A stretch of 64,000 nucleotides of DNA, from contig NZ_JAKWFK010000004.1 in NCBI RefSeq assembly GCF_029522115.1, forward strand, positions 372,001 to 436,000, read 5' to 3'. The stretch is from Trinickia sp. Y13. GTDB taxonomy: Bacteria > Pseudomonadota > Gammaproteobacteria > Burkholderiales > Burkholderiaceae. The position numbers were made by a program, and so were the translations under genes. The notes under the pieces are model-generated. The model did not search any database, was not told the DNA's origin, and saw only the letters and a program-made list of their open reading frames with translations. This document shows, in pieces, positions 1-8,536 of this stretch. Each line of letters begins with the position of its first letter. Position 1 is the stretch's first letter.

Positions 1-182
1 CTCTCGCCGGCGCCGAGCAACGCCTCCGACCGGTCGGGAATATGCGGCAGATGCGCCACGAGCAACGGCAGATGCTGCTGGTCGCACCATGCCCCGGCCG
101 AGGTCGTCAACGCGATCACCCGCTCTATGAAATCGACGGTGGCAAGCGGCCCCATGCCGCCTAGGATGCCTATCAACGCCAT
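1..182 (-). CDS. Aspartate/glutamate racemase family protein (3' end outside window)
   Basis: The minus strand reads from an ATG at 182 through to the window edge without a stop, giving the first ~60 residues. They begin MALIGILGGMGPLATVDF, the hallmark N-terminus of the Asp/Glu/hydantoin racemase superfamily (cofactor-independent, two-cysteine enzymes interconverting L- and D-acidic amino acids). The catalytic cysteines would lie further on and cannot be checked here. The start lies only 8 bp after the stop of the symporter gene, so the two are very probably cotranscribed. Being next to an acidic-amino-acid-type carrier suggests uptake and racemisation of aspartate or glutamate, but substrate is inference. 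Family call is confident; exact activity is not. Confidence 0.8.
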   Translation of the reverse strand, partial: MALIGILGGMGPLATVDFIERVIALTTSAGAWCDQQHLPLLVAHLPHIPDRSEALLGAGE

Positions 183-190
183 GGCGGGCT

Positions 191-1468
191 CTAAAGCTTG
201 AGCGGCCGGGGGCAAATGATCGACACGGCCGCCGTATTGCCGATGACGAGGATCAGCGTGCGCAGCATGTCGCACAGCGGATCGACTGCAAGAAACAGAA
301 TGAAGGCCGCCTCGAAGGGCAGGCTCAGATAGACGCAAGTCATGCCGATCAGCGACACCGTCACGAGGCCGGTCATCCCCGCCGAAGCGAAGCCCGCAAG
401 CACCGATGCGAGCAGAACGGTGGCGACTTCGGCCACGCCGAGGTGCTTGCCATAGAGCTGCGCGATGAACAGCGTCGCACACACGTAATAGACCATCGGC
501 CCGACGCGCAAGAGCGACACCGTCAGCGGAACCATCAGTTCCACGCGCGAGCGGGCGAAGCCGAGCCGGTCGACGAGGCTTTCGATCATGCTCGGCATGC
601 AGGCGGCGCTGTTGCGCGTCGCGAGTGCAAGTGCGAACGGCGCGCGCAGCGCGTCGAGCGTGCTGCCGAGCGAATTGGCCGAGCGCTTCCAGATGATGGT
701 GGCGGCAATGACGAGCAGCAACAGCGCAACGACGAAGAACGCAATGACGAATTGCAGCATTGCATGCAGCGGCCCCACCCCCGATTTGCCCAACTGCGCG
801 GCGCTCATGCAAAACAAGATCAGCGGCAGCGGGTAGCTGAGCCAATGCATGAGCTTCTGGCACGCGTGATACACGGTTTCGAGCGCTTGGCTCAAACCTA
901 CGGAGATGCGTTCCGGCACGCGGCCCACGGCCAGGCCGAACAACAACGCGAACACTAATGCCTTGAGCGCGTCGCCGCTGGCCAGCGCCGCGAAGATGTT
1001 GCTGGGGACCAGGCTTTTGAGCATGTCGGTCAAGCCGATGGTCTTGGGCACCGTGTCCGTTCCGTACAGGCTCATTACCGTCTCGGTCGAGCCCGAATCG
1101 TCGCTGCCCACCATTGCGCCGAACGTATGCATCGTCGCCGTCGAGATATTGACGCCGGGCCGCATCGTCAGCAGCACGATCGCGCCCACGAGCGCGACCG
1201 TCGCCGATGCGCCCAGGATCACGATCACCACGCGCAGCAGCAAGCGCGAGGTGCCGCCGTCGCGAAAGAGACGCTGCAGGCTGAAGATCACCGCCGATAC
1301 CATGAACGGCAGCGTCGTCATCTTCAACAAGTTGACGTAAAGATCGCCGATCACCTCCAGCTTCGCCGCCATAGCGGGAAGCAACAACCCGAAAGCGCTG
1401 CCGAGCGCAAGCGCACCGATCACCACCCACGGGTTCACGGCAAAGGCGTAAAGCTTTTTAGTATTCAT
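191..1468 (-). CDS. Dicarboxylate/amino acid:cation symporter (DAACS family), divergent
   Basis: 425-residue polytopic inner-membrane protein of the GltP/DctA/EAAT fold. It has the early TM segments, an HP1-like serine-containing loop (TRNSAACMPS, residues 284-293) and the final TM8 block. It would carry an acidic amino acid or dicarboxylate into the cell. Two cation/substrate motifs are degenerate. The NMDGT motif expected in TM7 reads LRVGP (320-324). In TM8, the D-x-x-R-T-x-x-N-V-x-G-D block keeps Asp400, Arg403 and Thr404 but has Leu407 for Asn and Asn411 for the last Asp. Coupling ion or substrate may therefore differ from the classic members. Gap to the upstream solute-binding gene is 28 bp and to the downstream racemase 8 bp, consistent with one operon. 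Confidence 0.85.
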   Translation of the reverse strand: MNTKKLYAFAVNPWVVIGALALGSAFGLLLPAMAAKLEVIGDLYVNLLKMTTLPFMVSAVIFSLQRLFRDGGTSRLLLRVVIVILGASATVALVGAIVLLTMRPGVNISTATMHTFGAMVGSDDSGSTETVMSLYGTDTVPKTIGLTDMLKSLVPSNIFAALASGDALKALVFALLFGLAVGRVPERISVGLSQALETVYHACQKLMHWLSYPLPLILFCMSAAQLGKSGVGPLHAMLQFVIAFFVVALLLLVIAATIIWKRSANSLGSTLDALRAPFALALATRNSAACMPSMIESLVDRLGFARSRVELMVPLTVSLLRVGPMVYYVCATLFIAQLYGKHLGVAEVATVLLASVLAGFASAGMTGLVTVSLIGMTCVYLSLPFEAAFILFLAVDPLCDMLRTLILVIGNTAAVSIICPRPLKL

Positions 1469-1496
1469 CGTTCGGTCTCCGAGATGCGCTGTCGTT

Positions 1497-2474
1497 TTAG
1501 TTATCGGTTGCTTGCAGCAACGTCTTGACGTCGAGCTTCTTGCTGCGTTCGCTCAGGAACTGATTGACGAACGCGAGCATGGCGGGCGTCGATACGTTCA
1601 CGCCAATCGCGATCGGGTCGTCGAGATCGTCCAGCGTGACCACGCGCAACTTCAGCGATGCCGTCGGGTTGCTCTTGAGGACATGCTTCACTTCGAATTC
1701 GTCGCGGTAGGCGGCGGTCACCTCGCCCTTGTCGAGCGCACCGAGCAACGCATCCCAGCTCGGGTACGGCTTGACCTTCGCATCCGGAAAGTTGGTGCGC
1801 ACATATTGCGAGTAAGACGAGTTCATCACGACGCCGATCGTGCTGTCGTACGCGCGGATCACGTCCGGCGCGGTGCGCCCGTGCGCCACCTGCGCGAAGT
1901 TGATGCGATTGAGCAAGAGCGCGCGATGCAGCCTGACGTACGGCGTGCTGAAGCTAATGATTTCGGCGCGCGCCAGCGTTCGCGACAGCTTGCTGATCGC
2001 TAGATCGGCGTCACCGTTCGCGAGCAGGCCAACCACGCCGTCGAAGGTCTTCGCGTCGCGGTTGAAGCGCACCTTGACGCCGAGCTTCGCGGCCAGTTCG
2101 TCGGCGATATCGACGTCGATGCCTTGCAGGCGGCCGTTGCGGGTCTCGAAGAACGGCGGCTGATCGACGCCGAGCATCGCCACGACCAATTCACCGCGGT
2201 TGACGATACGCGCGAACTCGGGCGCAAGCAGGCGTCCGTCGGGCATGCGCACGAGCCCGGTCGGCGTCAGGGCAAGCGGCGCGCTGGCCGGCGCGGCTGC
2301 AACCGCGGCAGGCGCAGGTGCGGCCGCCGCGGCGGCCGCGCACGTGCCCGTTCCCGCGAAAACCGAAATACCGATCGTCAAAACAGCTGCAACGCGACCG
2401 GCGAGCGCGCGCAGCGAGCGTGCCGCGATGTGACGCCGGTGCGGTGTGGGACACGAAGTGTGAAGCGTAGACAT
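1497..2474 (-). CDS. Periplasmic amino-acid-type solute-binding protein (SBP_bac_3 family)
   Basis: 325 residues. A basic N-terminus and a hydrophobic stretch (about residues 28-50) form an export signal. This is followed by an Ala/Pro-rich linker and, from about residue 85, a type II periplasmic binding fold of the HisJ/GlnH class (RGELVVAMLGVDQPPFF, then GIDVDIADELAAKLGV). Such proteins normally deliver polar amino acids to an ABC permease, but no permease or ATPase gene is nearby; the next gene is a DAACS symporter. It starts 22 bp after the stop of the one-TM protein at the end of the T6SS operon, so it may be transcribed from the T6SS promoter. Ligand unknown. Confidence 0.85.
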   Translation of the reverse strand: MSTLHTSCPTPHRRHIAARSLRALAGRVAAVLTIGISVFAGTGTCAAAAAAAPAPAAVAAAPASAPLALTPTGLVRMPDGRLLAPEFARIVNRGELVVAMLGVDQPPFFETRNGRLQGIDVDIADELAAKLGVKVRFNRDAKTFDGVVGLLANGDADLAISKLSRTLARAEIISFSTPYVRLHRALLLNRINFAQVAHGRTAPDVIRAYDSTIGVVMNSSYSQYVRTNFPDAKVKPYPSWDALLGALDKGEVTAAYRDEFEVKHVLKSNPTASLKLRVVTLDDLDDPIAIGVNVSTPAMLAFVNQFLSERSKKLDVKTLLQATDN

Positions 2475-2496
2475 AAGCGATTACCGTTGGCAGATT

Positions 2497-2730
2497 TCAA
2501 GAAGCATTGGATGCGGGCGCGGCGGGTGTCGATGCATCCGCGCTCGCCGGCAGCGGCGCACGTTCGCTCGCGGCCGCAGCGGCTGGCGCGGCCGAAGCAA
2601 CAGGGGCGGCCGGCGCAGCGTAGCGCGCACCGATCTCGACGCCGAGCAGGAACAGCAGCACGCACAGCAGCAGAATGCAGCACGCCGCAATCGTCGCCAT
2701 CCGCGCAGTCATGGAAAAAACGTAAGGCAT
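2497..2730 (-). CDS. Small single-pass membrane protein in T6SS operon, function unknown
   Basis: 77 residues: a short N-terminus, one hydrophobic helix (about residues 12-31, rich in Ile/Leu/Cys) and an Ala/Pro/Ser-rich tail of about 40 residues. I do not recognise a family. The start is supported by an AGGA-containing site that includes the upstream stop codon, about 10 bp before the ATG. It sits 12 bp downstream of the PAAR-like gene and upstream of the solute-binding gene. Its place after vgrG, the MORN-repeat gene and the PAAR-like gene makes it a candidate accessory or immunity component of the secretion system, but nothing in the sequence proves this. Confidence 0.6.
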   Translation of the reverse strand: MPYVFSMTARMATIAACCILLLCVLLFLLGVEIGARYAAPAAPVASAAPAAAAASERAPLPASADASTPAAPASNAS

Positions 2731-2742
2731 CGGGACTCGTCC

Positions 2743-3129
2743 TCAGGGAACCATGGTGGTGAATTGCGCCGGCGCGACGATCTGGATCACGCCGCCCCAG
2801 TTGCACATCAATTTCGAGCTGTCCTGCAAAGCAGGCATACCGCCGACCAGCACCGTCGGCGAGCCCGGCGCCCAAGGCGCCGCCGTGACCGGCACGCACG
2901 GCATCGGCGTAAGCACGCCGAGCGCCGCCGCCGTGGCGGCCGCCACCTGCGGGTTGGCCGGGCAACTGCACATGCCGAACGGCATGACGTTGACCATTGG
3001 CGCGTTGTCCATGATCGTCGCGGCCGGTGCGCCCGACATGACGCACGCCGTCGGCAGCACGTTCAGCGACGAAGGCGCCACGCCGAAGCTGCATTGCAAG
3101 GTGGCGCCGGTGGTGACGAGAATGCCCAT
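2743..3129 (-). CDS. PAAR-like (DUF4280/DUF4150-type) T6SS spike-tip protein
   Basis: 128 residues made of short beta-prone repeats. Features include the N-terminal MGILVTTGATLQCSFG, a central block ending DNAPMVNVMPFGMCSCP, and PCVPVTAAPWAPG. This pattern is typical of PAAR-like DUF4280 proteins, which are thought to cap the VgrG trimer and sharpen the T6SS needle. It is a bare cap: no toxin domain is fused at the C-terminus. It starts 3 bp after the MORN-repeat gene, implying translational coupling. Family membership is from recognisable motifs; spike-tip role is inferred from family and from vgrG two genes upstream. Confidence 0.82.
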   Translation of the reverse strand: MGILVTTGATLQCSFGVAPSSLNVLPTACVMSGAPAATIMDNAPMVNVMPFGMCSCPANPQVAAATAAALGVLTPMPCVPVTAAPWAPGSPTVLVGGMPALQDSSKLMCNWGGVIQIVAPAQFTTMVP

Positions 3130-3132
3130 GGC

Positions 3133-3861
3133 TCAGCCCTTCACCCATTTTTCGAAGTTCGCGACGATCTTCGGCAACCCGAGCGCCGCACCGGCAGCGG
3201 GCGCATCGACGCTGCGCCATGCCTCTTGCGGCTTGCCGCTTGCATAGCGGCGCTCGGCCAGCACCTGGCCGTCCGGAGCGAAGCGCCGCGCCGTTCCATG
3301 CAGCAAGCCCGCGTGATAAGGCAGGCTCTGCACCAGCGTGCCATCCGCGGCGTACTCGCGCGTTTCGCCCTCGAGCGCGCCCGCGCGGTATCGTGCGCGC
3401 CGCACGACTACGCCTTCGTGCAAATACACGGCTTCGCCCTCGAGCTTGCCGGCTAGATAGGGAAGCCGCGACGTAACCTGGCCCGACGGCGCATACGACA
3501 CGCTTTCGCCTTGAAGCACGCCCGCTGCGAAGCACTGCCGCGCGGCGACGCGGCCATCCTGATACAGCGTCGTCACCCCGTGCTCCTTGCCATCGACGTA
3601 GTGCGCCTCTTTCACGGGCACACCGGGCGGATCGAACGCTCGCATCTGCCCCGACAACACCCCGTGCGCGTATTGCGCTTCCAAGGTCGGCCTGCCATCG
3701 GGCATGCAACGCGTCATGGCCCCGTGCGGCACGCCGCCCGCCATCGACGTGCGCCCGACCACGGCGCCGCTCGCATCGCGCTGCTCGATCACGGCGTGCG
3801 CGACCGCGCCCGGCGGCGCGGCCGGGGACAGCGGGGAAGGCGTGGACTTGGGCTCGGACAT
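3133..3861 (-). CDS. MORN-repeat (YwqK-like) protein of the T6SS locus
   Basis: 242 residues. After a Pro/Ser-rich N-terminus the chain is a run of about eight repeats of 22-23 residues with a Y-x-x-G-x-L-x-G ... Y-x-x-x-G spacing, the MORN/YwqK pattern. Members are often labelled 'YwqK family antitoxin' in databases, but no antitoxin activity is shown here. The gene lies 34 bp downstream of vgrG and 3 bp upstream of the PAAR-like gene. Comparable genes lie beside vgrG in other Burkholderia-type T6SS loci. An adaptor, chaperone or immunity role are all possible. No signal peptide is evident, so it is probably cytoplasmic unless secreted with the spike. Confidence 0.75.
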   Translation of the reverse strand: MSEPKSTPSPLSPAAPPGAVAHAVIEQRDASGAVVGRTSMAGGVPHGAMTRCMPDGRPTLEAQYAHGVLSGQMRAFDPPGVPVKEAHYVDGKEHGVTTLYQDGRVAARQCFAAGVLQGESVSYAPSGQVTSRLPYLAGKLEGEAVYLHEGVVVRRARYRAGALEGETREYAADGTLVQSLPYHAGLLHGTARRFAPDGQVLAERRYASGKPQEAWRSVDAPAAGAALGLPKIVANFEKWVKG

Positions 3862-3895
3862 GACGGTCGTTTCGTTTATCGGGTGGGCGGCAGCG

Positions 3896-5821
3896 TCAAT
3901 TGATCTTCACGAGGCCGCCCTTCACGGTCAGCATCCCGCCGCCGTCGACCGTCGCCGCGGCCGACGCCTTGCACTGCACCTCGAGCCCCTCGAGCGTGAG
4001 CGTAGTGCCCGCCTTGTTCTCGAGCGTGGTGCCCGCTTGATTCGAGAGCGAAGTGCCGGCCTGCGCGGCCAACGATGTGCCGGCCTTGAACGTGATCGAA
4101 CCGCTCACGTCGATCGTCAAATTGCCGCTCACCTTCAGCGTGTAGTCTCCCGTCACGTCATGCGTGAACTTCGCATGGTTGGTATGCGTCTCGTCGCCCG
4201 TAACGTCGAGCGAACGTGTGCCCTTGACGGTGTGCGTTTCCTTCCCGGTTTGCACGTCCACGGTCCGGTCGCCCTTCTGGATCGTATGCGTCTCGTTACC
4301 GGCGATGACGGTGGTCGCAAGCGCATTCTCAATCGACACGGTCATGTCCTTCTGCGCGTGCAAGTACAACTCCTCGCTGCCGGTCTTGTCCTCCATGCGG
4401 ATTTCGTTGCCGGCACTGCCGCCCTTGGACGAGCGCGACATGATGGTGCTGCGCGTCTGCATGGACGGCTGCGCGTACGGCAGCGTGCTCGACTGGTTGT
4501 ACACGCTGCCGGTCACGAGCGGGCGGTCCGGGTCGCCGTCGACATAGCTCACGATCACCTCGTGGCCGACGCGCGGCAGGAAGAAGTGCCCCCAGCCGTT
4601 GCCCGCGACGGTCTGCGCGACGCGCACCCAGCACGACGTGTTCTCGTTCTGAGTGGTGGAACGATCCCAATGAAACTTGACCTTGATCCGCCCAAAGGAA
4701 TCGGTCCAAATCTCCTCGCCCGAAGAGCCCGACACCGTCGCCGTATGGTTGCCTGCCACGACAGGCCGCGGCGTGACGAGCGGCGGACGGAACGGAACCG
4801 ACGAGGGAAACACGACGAATTCGTTTTTATAGACGTCGTTCGCAGCGCTGTGCTCGACGGCGCGCACGACATAGCTCGTATTGACTGCGCTGTTGGCATG
4901 GCCGCCGAGCGTGAAGCTAGAACCGGCCGTGAGCGCATAGCAGGCGCTGGAGCCGCGGCCCGTCTGCTGACCGATCTGTAGCGCGGCGAGCCGCAAGTCG
5001 GCCGTATGCGTGCTGTCCGACGCCTGCGCGTAGCGCCCCGGAAACGTATAGCGCGTCCCGTTGGTCACCCCGCTCGATGCCGACGAAGTCGCCGTGGAGA
5101 CCGCTGCCGACGTGAAGTCGTAATCGGCCACGATATGCGTGCGTTCGGTCAGTCCCGTAACGAGCTCGAACGCGCTCACGCGCTCGGACGGACTGTGCGC
5201 CGCCGAATCGCTCGAGAACCACAACTGCGAAGCGCCGGCTATCGGCTCGTGCGCGGACGGGCCATCGGCGAGCACCATCGTATGGCTGCCGTTCGCGAAC
5301 GTGAAGAAGTAGAAGATGCCTTCTTCTTCCATGAGCCGCGAGATGAACTGGAACGGACTCTCGTCGTACTGCACGCAGTACTCGCGCGCCGCGTAGGTGC
5401 CCGTCGTGCTCTGCTTCACCGTGACGTTGAACGGAGACAGCACCTTCTGAATGATGTCGAGCACGCTCAGATTTTGATAGATCACGCGGTCGCTGCCGAG
5501 CGTGGCCAGCCACAAACGCGGCGCGAGCGCCGCCGAGTAGTAACCGTTCGCGGCGTCGGCGCCCACCTGCGCGAAGCGGGTGACGATGCCGTTGAAGTAG
5601 CGCGCCGATCCGCCCTGCGTCTGCAGGGTCACGGTCGCGCTCTGGCCGACGATGGATGCTGCCGCGAGCGCCGTGTTGCTCGAGCGCATGCGCAGCTCGA
5701 AATGAAACGGCTCGGAGATCGCCTCGCGCCCCGAGAAACCTTCGAGCAGCAACACGTCCGTCCCGAACGGCGTACTGACCGAAAGAAAGCTGCCCGCCTG
5801 AACTGTCGTGACTGCCGGCAT
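3896..5821 (-). CDS. vgrG: T6SS spike protein VgrG (TssI)
   Basis: 641 residues. The N-terminal two-thirds match the gp27-like base (FQFISRLMEEEGIFYFF near residue 150, typical of VgrG) followed by the gp5-like OB fold (VKFHWDR and WVRVAQ). The C-terminus is a low-complexity beta-helical needle with repeated AGTSL/AGTTL units ending in KGGLVKIN. There is no extra effector domain, so it is a structural VgrG. The start ATG follows the clpV stop by one base (TGA-T-ATG), showing tight coupling. As the trimeric spike it sits on the Hcp tube and takes the PAAR-like protein encoded two genes downstream. Confidence 0.95.
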   Translation of the reverse strand: MPAVTTVQAGSFLSVSTPFGTDVLLLEGFSGREAISEPFHFELRMRSSNTALAAASIVGQSATVTLQTQGGSARYFNGIVTRFAQVGADAANGYYSAALAPRLWLATLGSDRVIYQNLSVLDIIQKVLSPFNVTVKQSTTGTYAAREYCVQYDESPFQFISRLMEEEGIFYFFTFANGSHTMVLADGPSAHEPIAGASQLWFSSDSAAHSPSERVSAFELVTGLTERTHIVADYDFTSAAVSTATSSASSGVTNGTRYTFPGRYAQASDSTHTADLRLAALQIGQQTGRGSSACYALTAGSSFTLGGHANSAVNTSYVVRAVEHSAANDVYKNEFVVFPSSVPFRPPLVTPRPVVAGNHTATVSGSSGEEIWTDSFGRIKVKFHWDRSTTQNENTSCWVRVAQTVAGNGWGHFFLPRVGHEVIVSYVDGDPDRPLVTGSVYNQSSTLPYAQPSMQTRSTIMSRSSKGGSAGNEIRMEDKTGSEELYLHAQKDMTVSIENALATTVIAGNETHTIQKGDRTVDVQTGKETHTVKGTRSLDVTGDETHTNHAKFTHDVTGDYTLKVSGNLTIDVSGSITFKAGTSLAAQAGTSLSNQAGTTLENKAGTTLTLEGLEVQCKASAAATVDGGGMLTVKGGLVKIN

Positions 5822-5822
5822 A

Positions 5823-8525
5823 TCAGACTCCGTCGCCCGCCGTGAAGCTGAACGCGAGGCCGCCCGTCGGCGTGAACCTCAAACTGACGGCGGAGAACGG
5901 CTCGGCCACCGAGATCCGCTCGAGCACCTCGCGCGCCAGTTCCGGCAGCACGATGTGCGTGAGTATGTGATCCACGTTGCGCGCGCCGCTATCCACTTCC
6001 TTGCAGCGCTCGGTGATGACGCGGGCGAAGTCGTCGTCCCAGGTCAACTGCGCGTGATGGTTGCGCTCGAAGCGCTCCGCGAGCCGGTTCAGTTTCAGAT
6101 TCACGATCGCGGCAATCTGGGCGTCGCCGAGGTGGTAGTACGGCACGAGCACGAGCCGGCCGAGGAACGCCGGGCTGAACTGGCGCAGCAAAGCGGGCCG
6201 CAGCCGTTCGATCAATTCCTCCGGCGGCGGCCGGCGTCCGCCTTGGCACGCTTCGGTGATGACTTCCTGCGCGGCGTTCGAGGTGAGCAAGATCAACGTG
6301 TTCTTGAAGTCGATCGGCACGCCCTCGCCGTCTTCCATGATCCCTTTGTCGAATACTTGGAAGAACAGCTCGAGCACGTCCGGGTGCGCCTTCTCCATCT
6401 CGTCGAGCAGCACGACGCTGTATGGCCGGCGCCGCACCGCTTCGGTCAGCACGCCGCCGCGCCCGTAGCCGACATAACCCGGAGGCGCGCCTTTGAGCCC
6501 CGACACGCTGTGCGCTTCCTGGAACTCCGACATGTTCACCGTGATCATGTTGCGCTCGCCGCCGTAGAGCGTATCGGCCAGCGCGGCAGCCGTCTCCGTT
6601 TTGCCGACGCCGCTCGGTCCGACCAGCAGGAACACGCCGACGGGCTTGCTCGGATCGTCCAGATCGGCCCGGAACGTGCGCACGCGTCGAGCGATGGCAT
6701 CGAGCGCCTCATCCTGGCCGACCACGCGCTCGGCCAGCTTGTCGTGCAGATACAGCACCGTGTGCAGCTCGTCGGCGAGCATGCGGCCAACCGGGATACC
6801 GGTCCACCCGGAGATGACCTCGGCGACCATCGCCGAATCGACATACACGGGCACCATCGGCTCGTCGTTCTGCACGGCCTCGAGGCCTTTCTCGAGACGG
6901 CCGAGATTGGCCAACAGCGACTCGGCGTCCTCGCCCTCCTCGGCCGGCTCTTGCGCATCCACCTGGCGGGCGATCTTGCGCCGCCATTCGAGGATCTCCT
7001 CCACCGCGCGCCGTTCGGTGGCGAGCTTATCGGCGAGCCGCGCATGCTTGGCGCGCTGCTCTTCGAGTTGCTTGGTCAATGCGGCGATCGCATCGGCGTG
7101 ATCGCTGCCCGTCGCCGCTTCGTGGCGCAGCACGCGCAATTGGTTCTCGCCCGCTTCCAGCGCACGGCCCAGCGCTTCCAGGTCCTGCGACACACCGCTT
7201 TGCCCGATGGCCACGCGTGCGCACGCCGTATCGAGCACGCTGATTGCCTTGTCCGGCAACTGACGCCCCGAGATGTAACGATGCGACAGCTTGACGGCAT
7301 CGCGCACGGCCTCGTCGACGATTTCGACGCCATGATGATGCGCGAGCTTAGGCACCATCCCGCGCAGCATTTCGATGGCGACCGCCTCGCTGGGCTCATC
7401 GACCTTGACCACTTGGAAACGGCGGGCGAGCGCCGGATCGCGTTCGACGTACTTCTTGTACTCGGCCCACGTGGTGGCCGCGATCGTGCGCAATTCGCCG
7501 CGCGCGAGCGCGGGCTTGAGCAAATTAGCGGCGTCGCCTTGTCCTTCGCTGCCACCGGCGCCGATCAACTGATGCGCCTCGTCGATGAAAAGAATCACCG
7601 GCACGGGGGACGCCTTCACTTCGGCAATGACCGACTTCAGCCGATTCTCGAACTCGCCCTTCACCCCCGCACCGGCTTGGAGCAGCGCGAGATCGAGCGA
7701 GCGCACCGTGACGTTGCGCAACGCGGGCGGCACCTGGCCTTGCACGATGCGCTGAGCGAAGCCCTCGACCACGGCGGTTTTGCCCACCCCGGCCTCGCCC
7801 GTGAGGATCGGGTTGTTCTGACGCCTGCGCAGCAGCACGTCGATCAATTGACGAATCTCAAGATCGCGTCCGCAAATTGGATCGATCGCCCCTTCGCGCG
7901 CCAGTTCGGTCAAATCGACCGTGTACTGCGCGAGCGCCGAGCCGCCCGGCCCGCGCCCCACGGCCGACGGCATCGCCGGCAACGAGGCTGGCGCGGCGCT
8001 AGCCCCGCTCGCCGCCGCACCGCTTGCAGGGGCTGCCGCCTGCCCGCCGTCTTCCGTCGATGCGGCCAGCACGGACGGCAGCGATTCGCGCAGCGTCGCG
8101 CGCGCGATCTTGAGCAGCGAAGGCGCCGACTCGAGCAGCAAGCCGCGCAAGCTGTCCACTTCGAGCAACGCGAGCAAGACCGTGCCCGAGCGAATCTGCT
8201 GCTGTCCGAGCAACATCGAACTGAGCAGCCAAGCCTCTTGAAACAAACGCGAGAAGTTCGGCGATAGTGCGGGCGTGCGGCCATTGCCGCGCTTGAACTG
8301 ATCGACGGCTTTTTGAAGCTGCGCGCAGACGTCGTCCGAGGCGATCTCGAAGTGCTCGAGGATGACGCGCAAGTCGGGCGCATCGGATTCGAGCAGTTGC
8401 AGCAGGAAGTGCTCGACGTCGACGTTGTAATGCGTCTGCCGCACGCACAGCTGCGCCGCTAGCTCCATCGCATGCTTGCACGCCGGGTTGAGCCTGCTCA
8501 CCAAAGTGCGAATGTCAATTTCCAT
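5823..8525 (-). CDS. clpV: T6SS sheath-recycling AAA+ ATPase ClpV (TssH)
   Basis: 900 residues from the ATG at 8525, chosen because MEIDIRTLVSRLNP is the standard ClpV start; an in-frame upstream extension is atypical and would run through tssG. Order: Clp-N repeats (about 10-150), an Ala/Pro/Ser linker (160-195), AAA1 with Walker A GEAGVGKT (243-250) and Walker B LFIDEAH (312-318), the middle coiled coil (about 440-550), and AAA2 with Walker A GPSGVGKT (636-643). ClpV disassembles contracted TssBC sheaths. It follows tssG by 11 bp and is coupled to vgrG downstream. Confidence 0.96.
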   Translation of the reverse strand: MEIDIRTLVSRLNPACKHAMELAAQLCVRQTHYNVDVEHFLLQLLESDAPDLRVILEHFEIASDDVCAQLQKAVDQFKRGNGRTPALSPNFSRLFQEAWLLSSMLLGQQQIRSGTVLLALLEVDSLRGLLLESAPSLLKIARATLRESLPSVLAASTEDGGQAAAPASGAAASGASAAPASLPAMPSAVGRGPGGSALAQYTVDLTELAREGAIDPICGRDLEIRQLIDVLLRRRQNNPILTGEAGVGKTAVVEGFAQRIVQGQVPPALRNVTVRSLDLALLQAGAGVKGEFENRLKSVIAEVKASPVPVILFIDEAHQLIGAGGSEGQGDAANLLKPALARGELRTIAATTWAEYKKYVERDPALARRFQVVKVDEPSEAVAIEMLRGMVPKLAHHHGVEIVDEAVRDAVKLSHRYISGRQLPDKAISVLDTACARVAIGQSGVSQDLEALGRALEAGENQLRVLRHEAATGSDHADAIAALTKQLEEQRAKHARLADKLATERRAVEEILEWRRKIARQVDAQEPAEEGEDAESLLANLGRLEKGLEAVQNDEPMVPVYVDSAMVAEVISGWTGIPVGRMLADELHTVLYLHDKLAERVVGQDEALDAIARRVRTFRADLDDPSKPVGVFLLVGPSGVGKTETAAALADTLYGGERNMITVNMSEFQEAHSVSGLKGAPPGYVGYGRGGVLTEAVRRRPYSVVLLDEMEKAHPDVLELFFQVFDKGIMEDGEGVPIDFKNTLILLTSNAAQEVITEACQGGRRPPPEELIERLRPALLRQFSPAFLGRLVLVPYYHLGDAQIAAIVNLKLNRLAERFERNHHAQLTWDDDFARVITERCKEVDSGARNVDHILTHIVLPELAREVLERISVAEPFSAVSLRFTPTGGLAFSFTAGDGV

Positions 8526-8536
8526 GATGGGCCGAG

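Noticed and set aside
2378-3709. 443-codon minus-strand frame across vgrG-side genes
   Set aside because: Overlaps three well-supported genes in another frame and is Arg/Ala low complexity.
5808-8267. 819-codon open frame on the plus strand opposite clpV
   Set aside because: It is an Arg/His-rich shadow caused by GC-rich codon bias of clpV; no start site or known motif.
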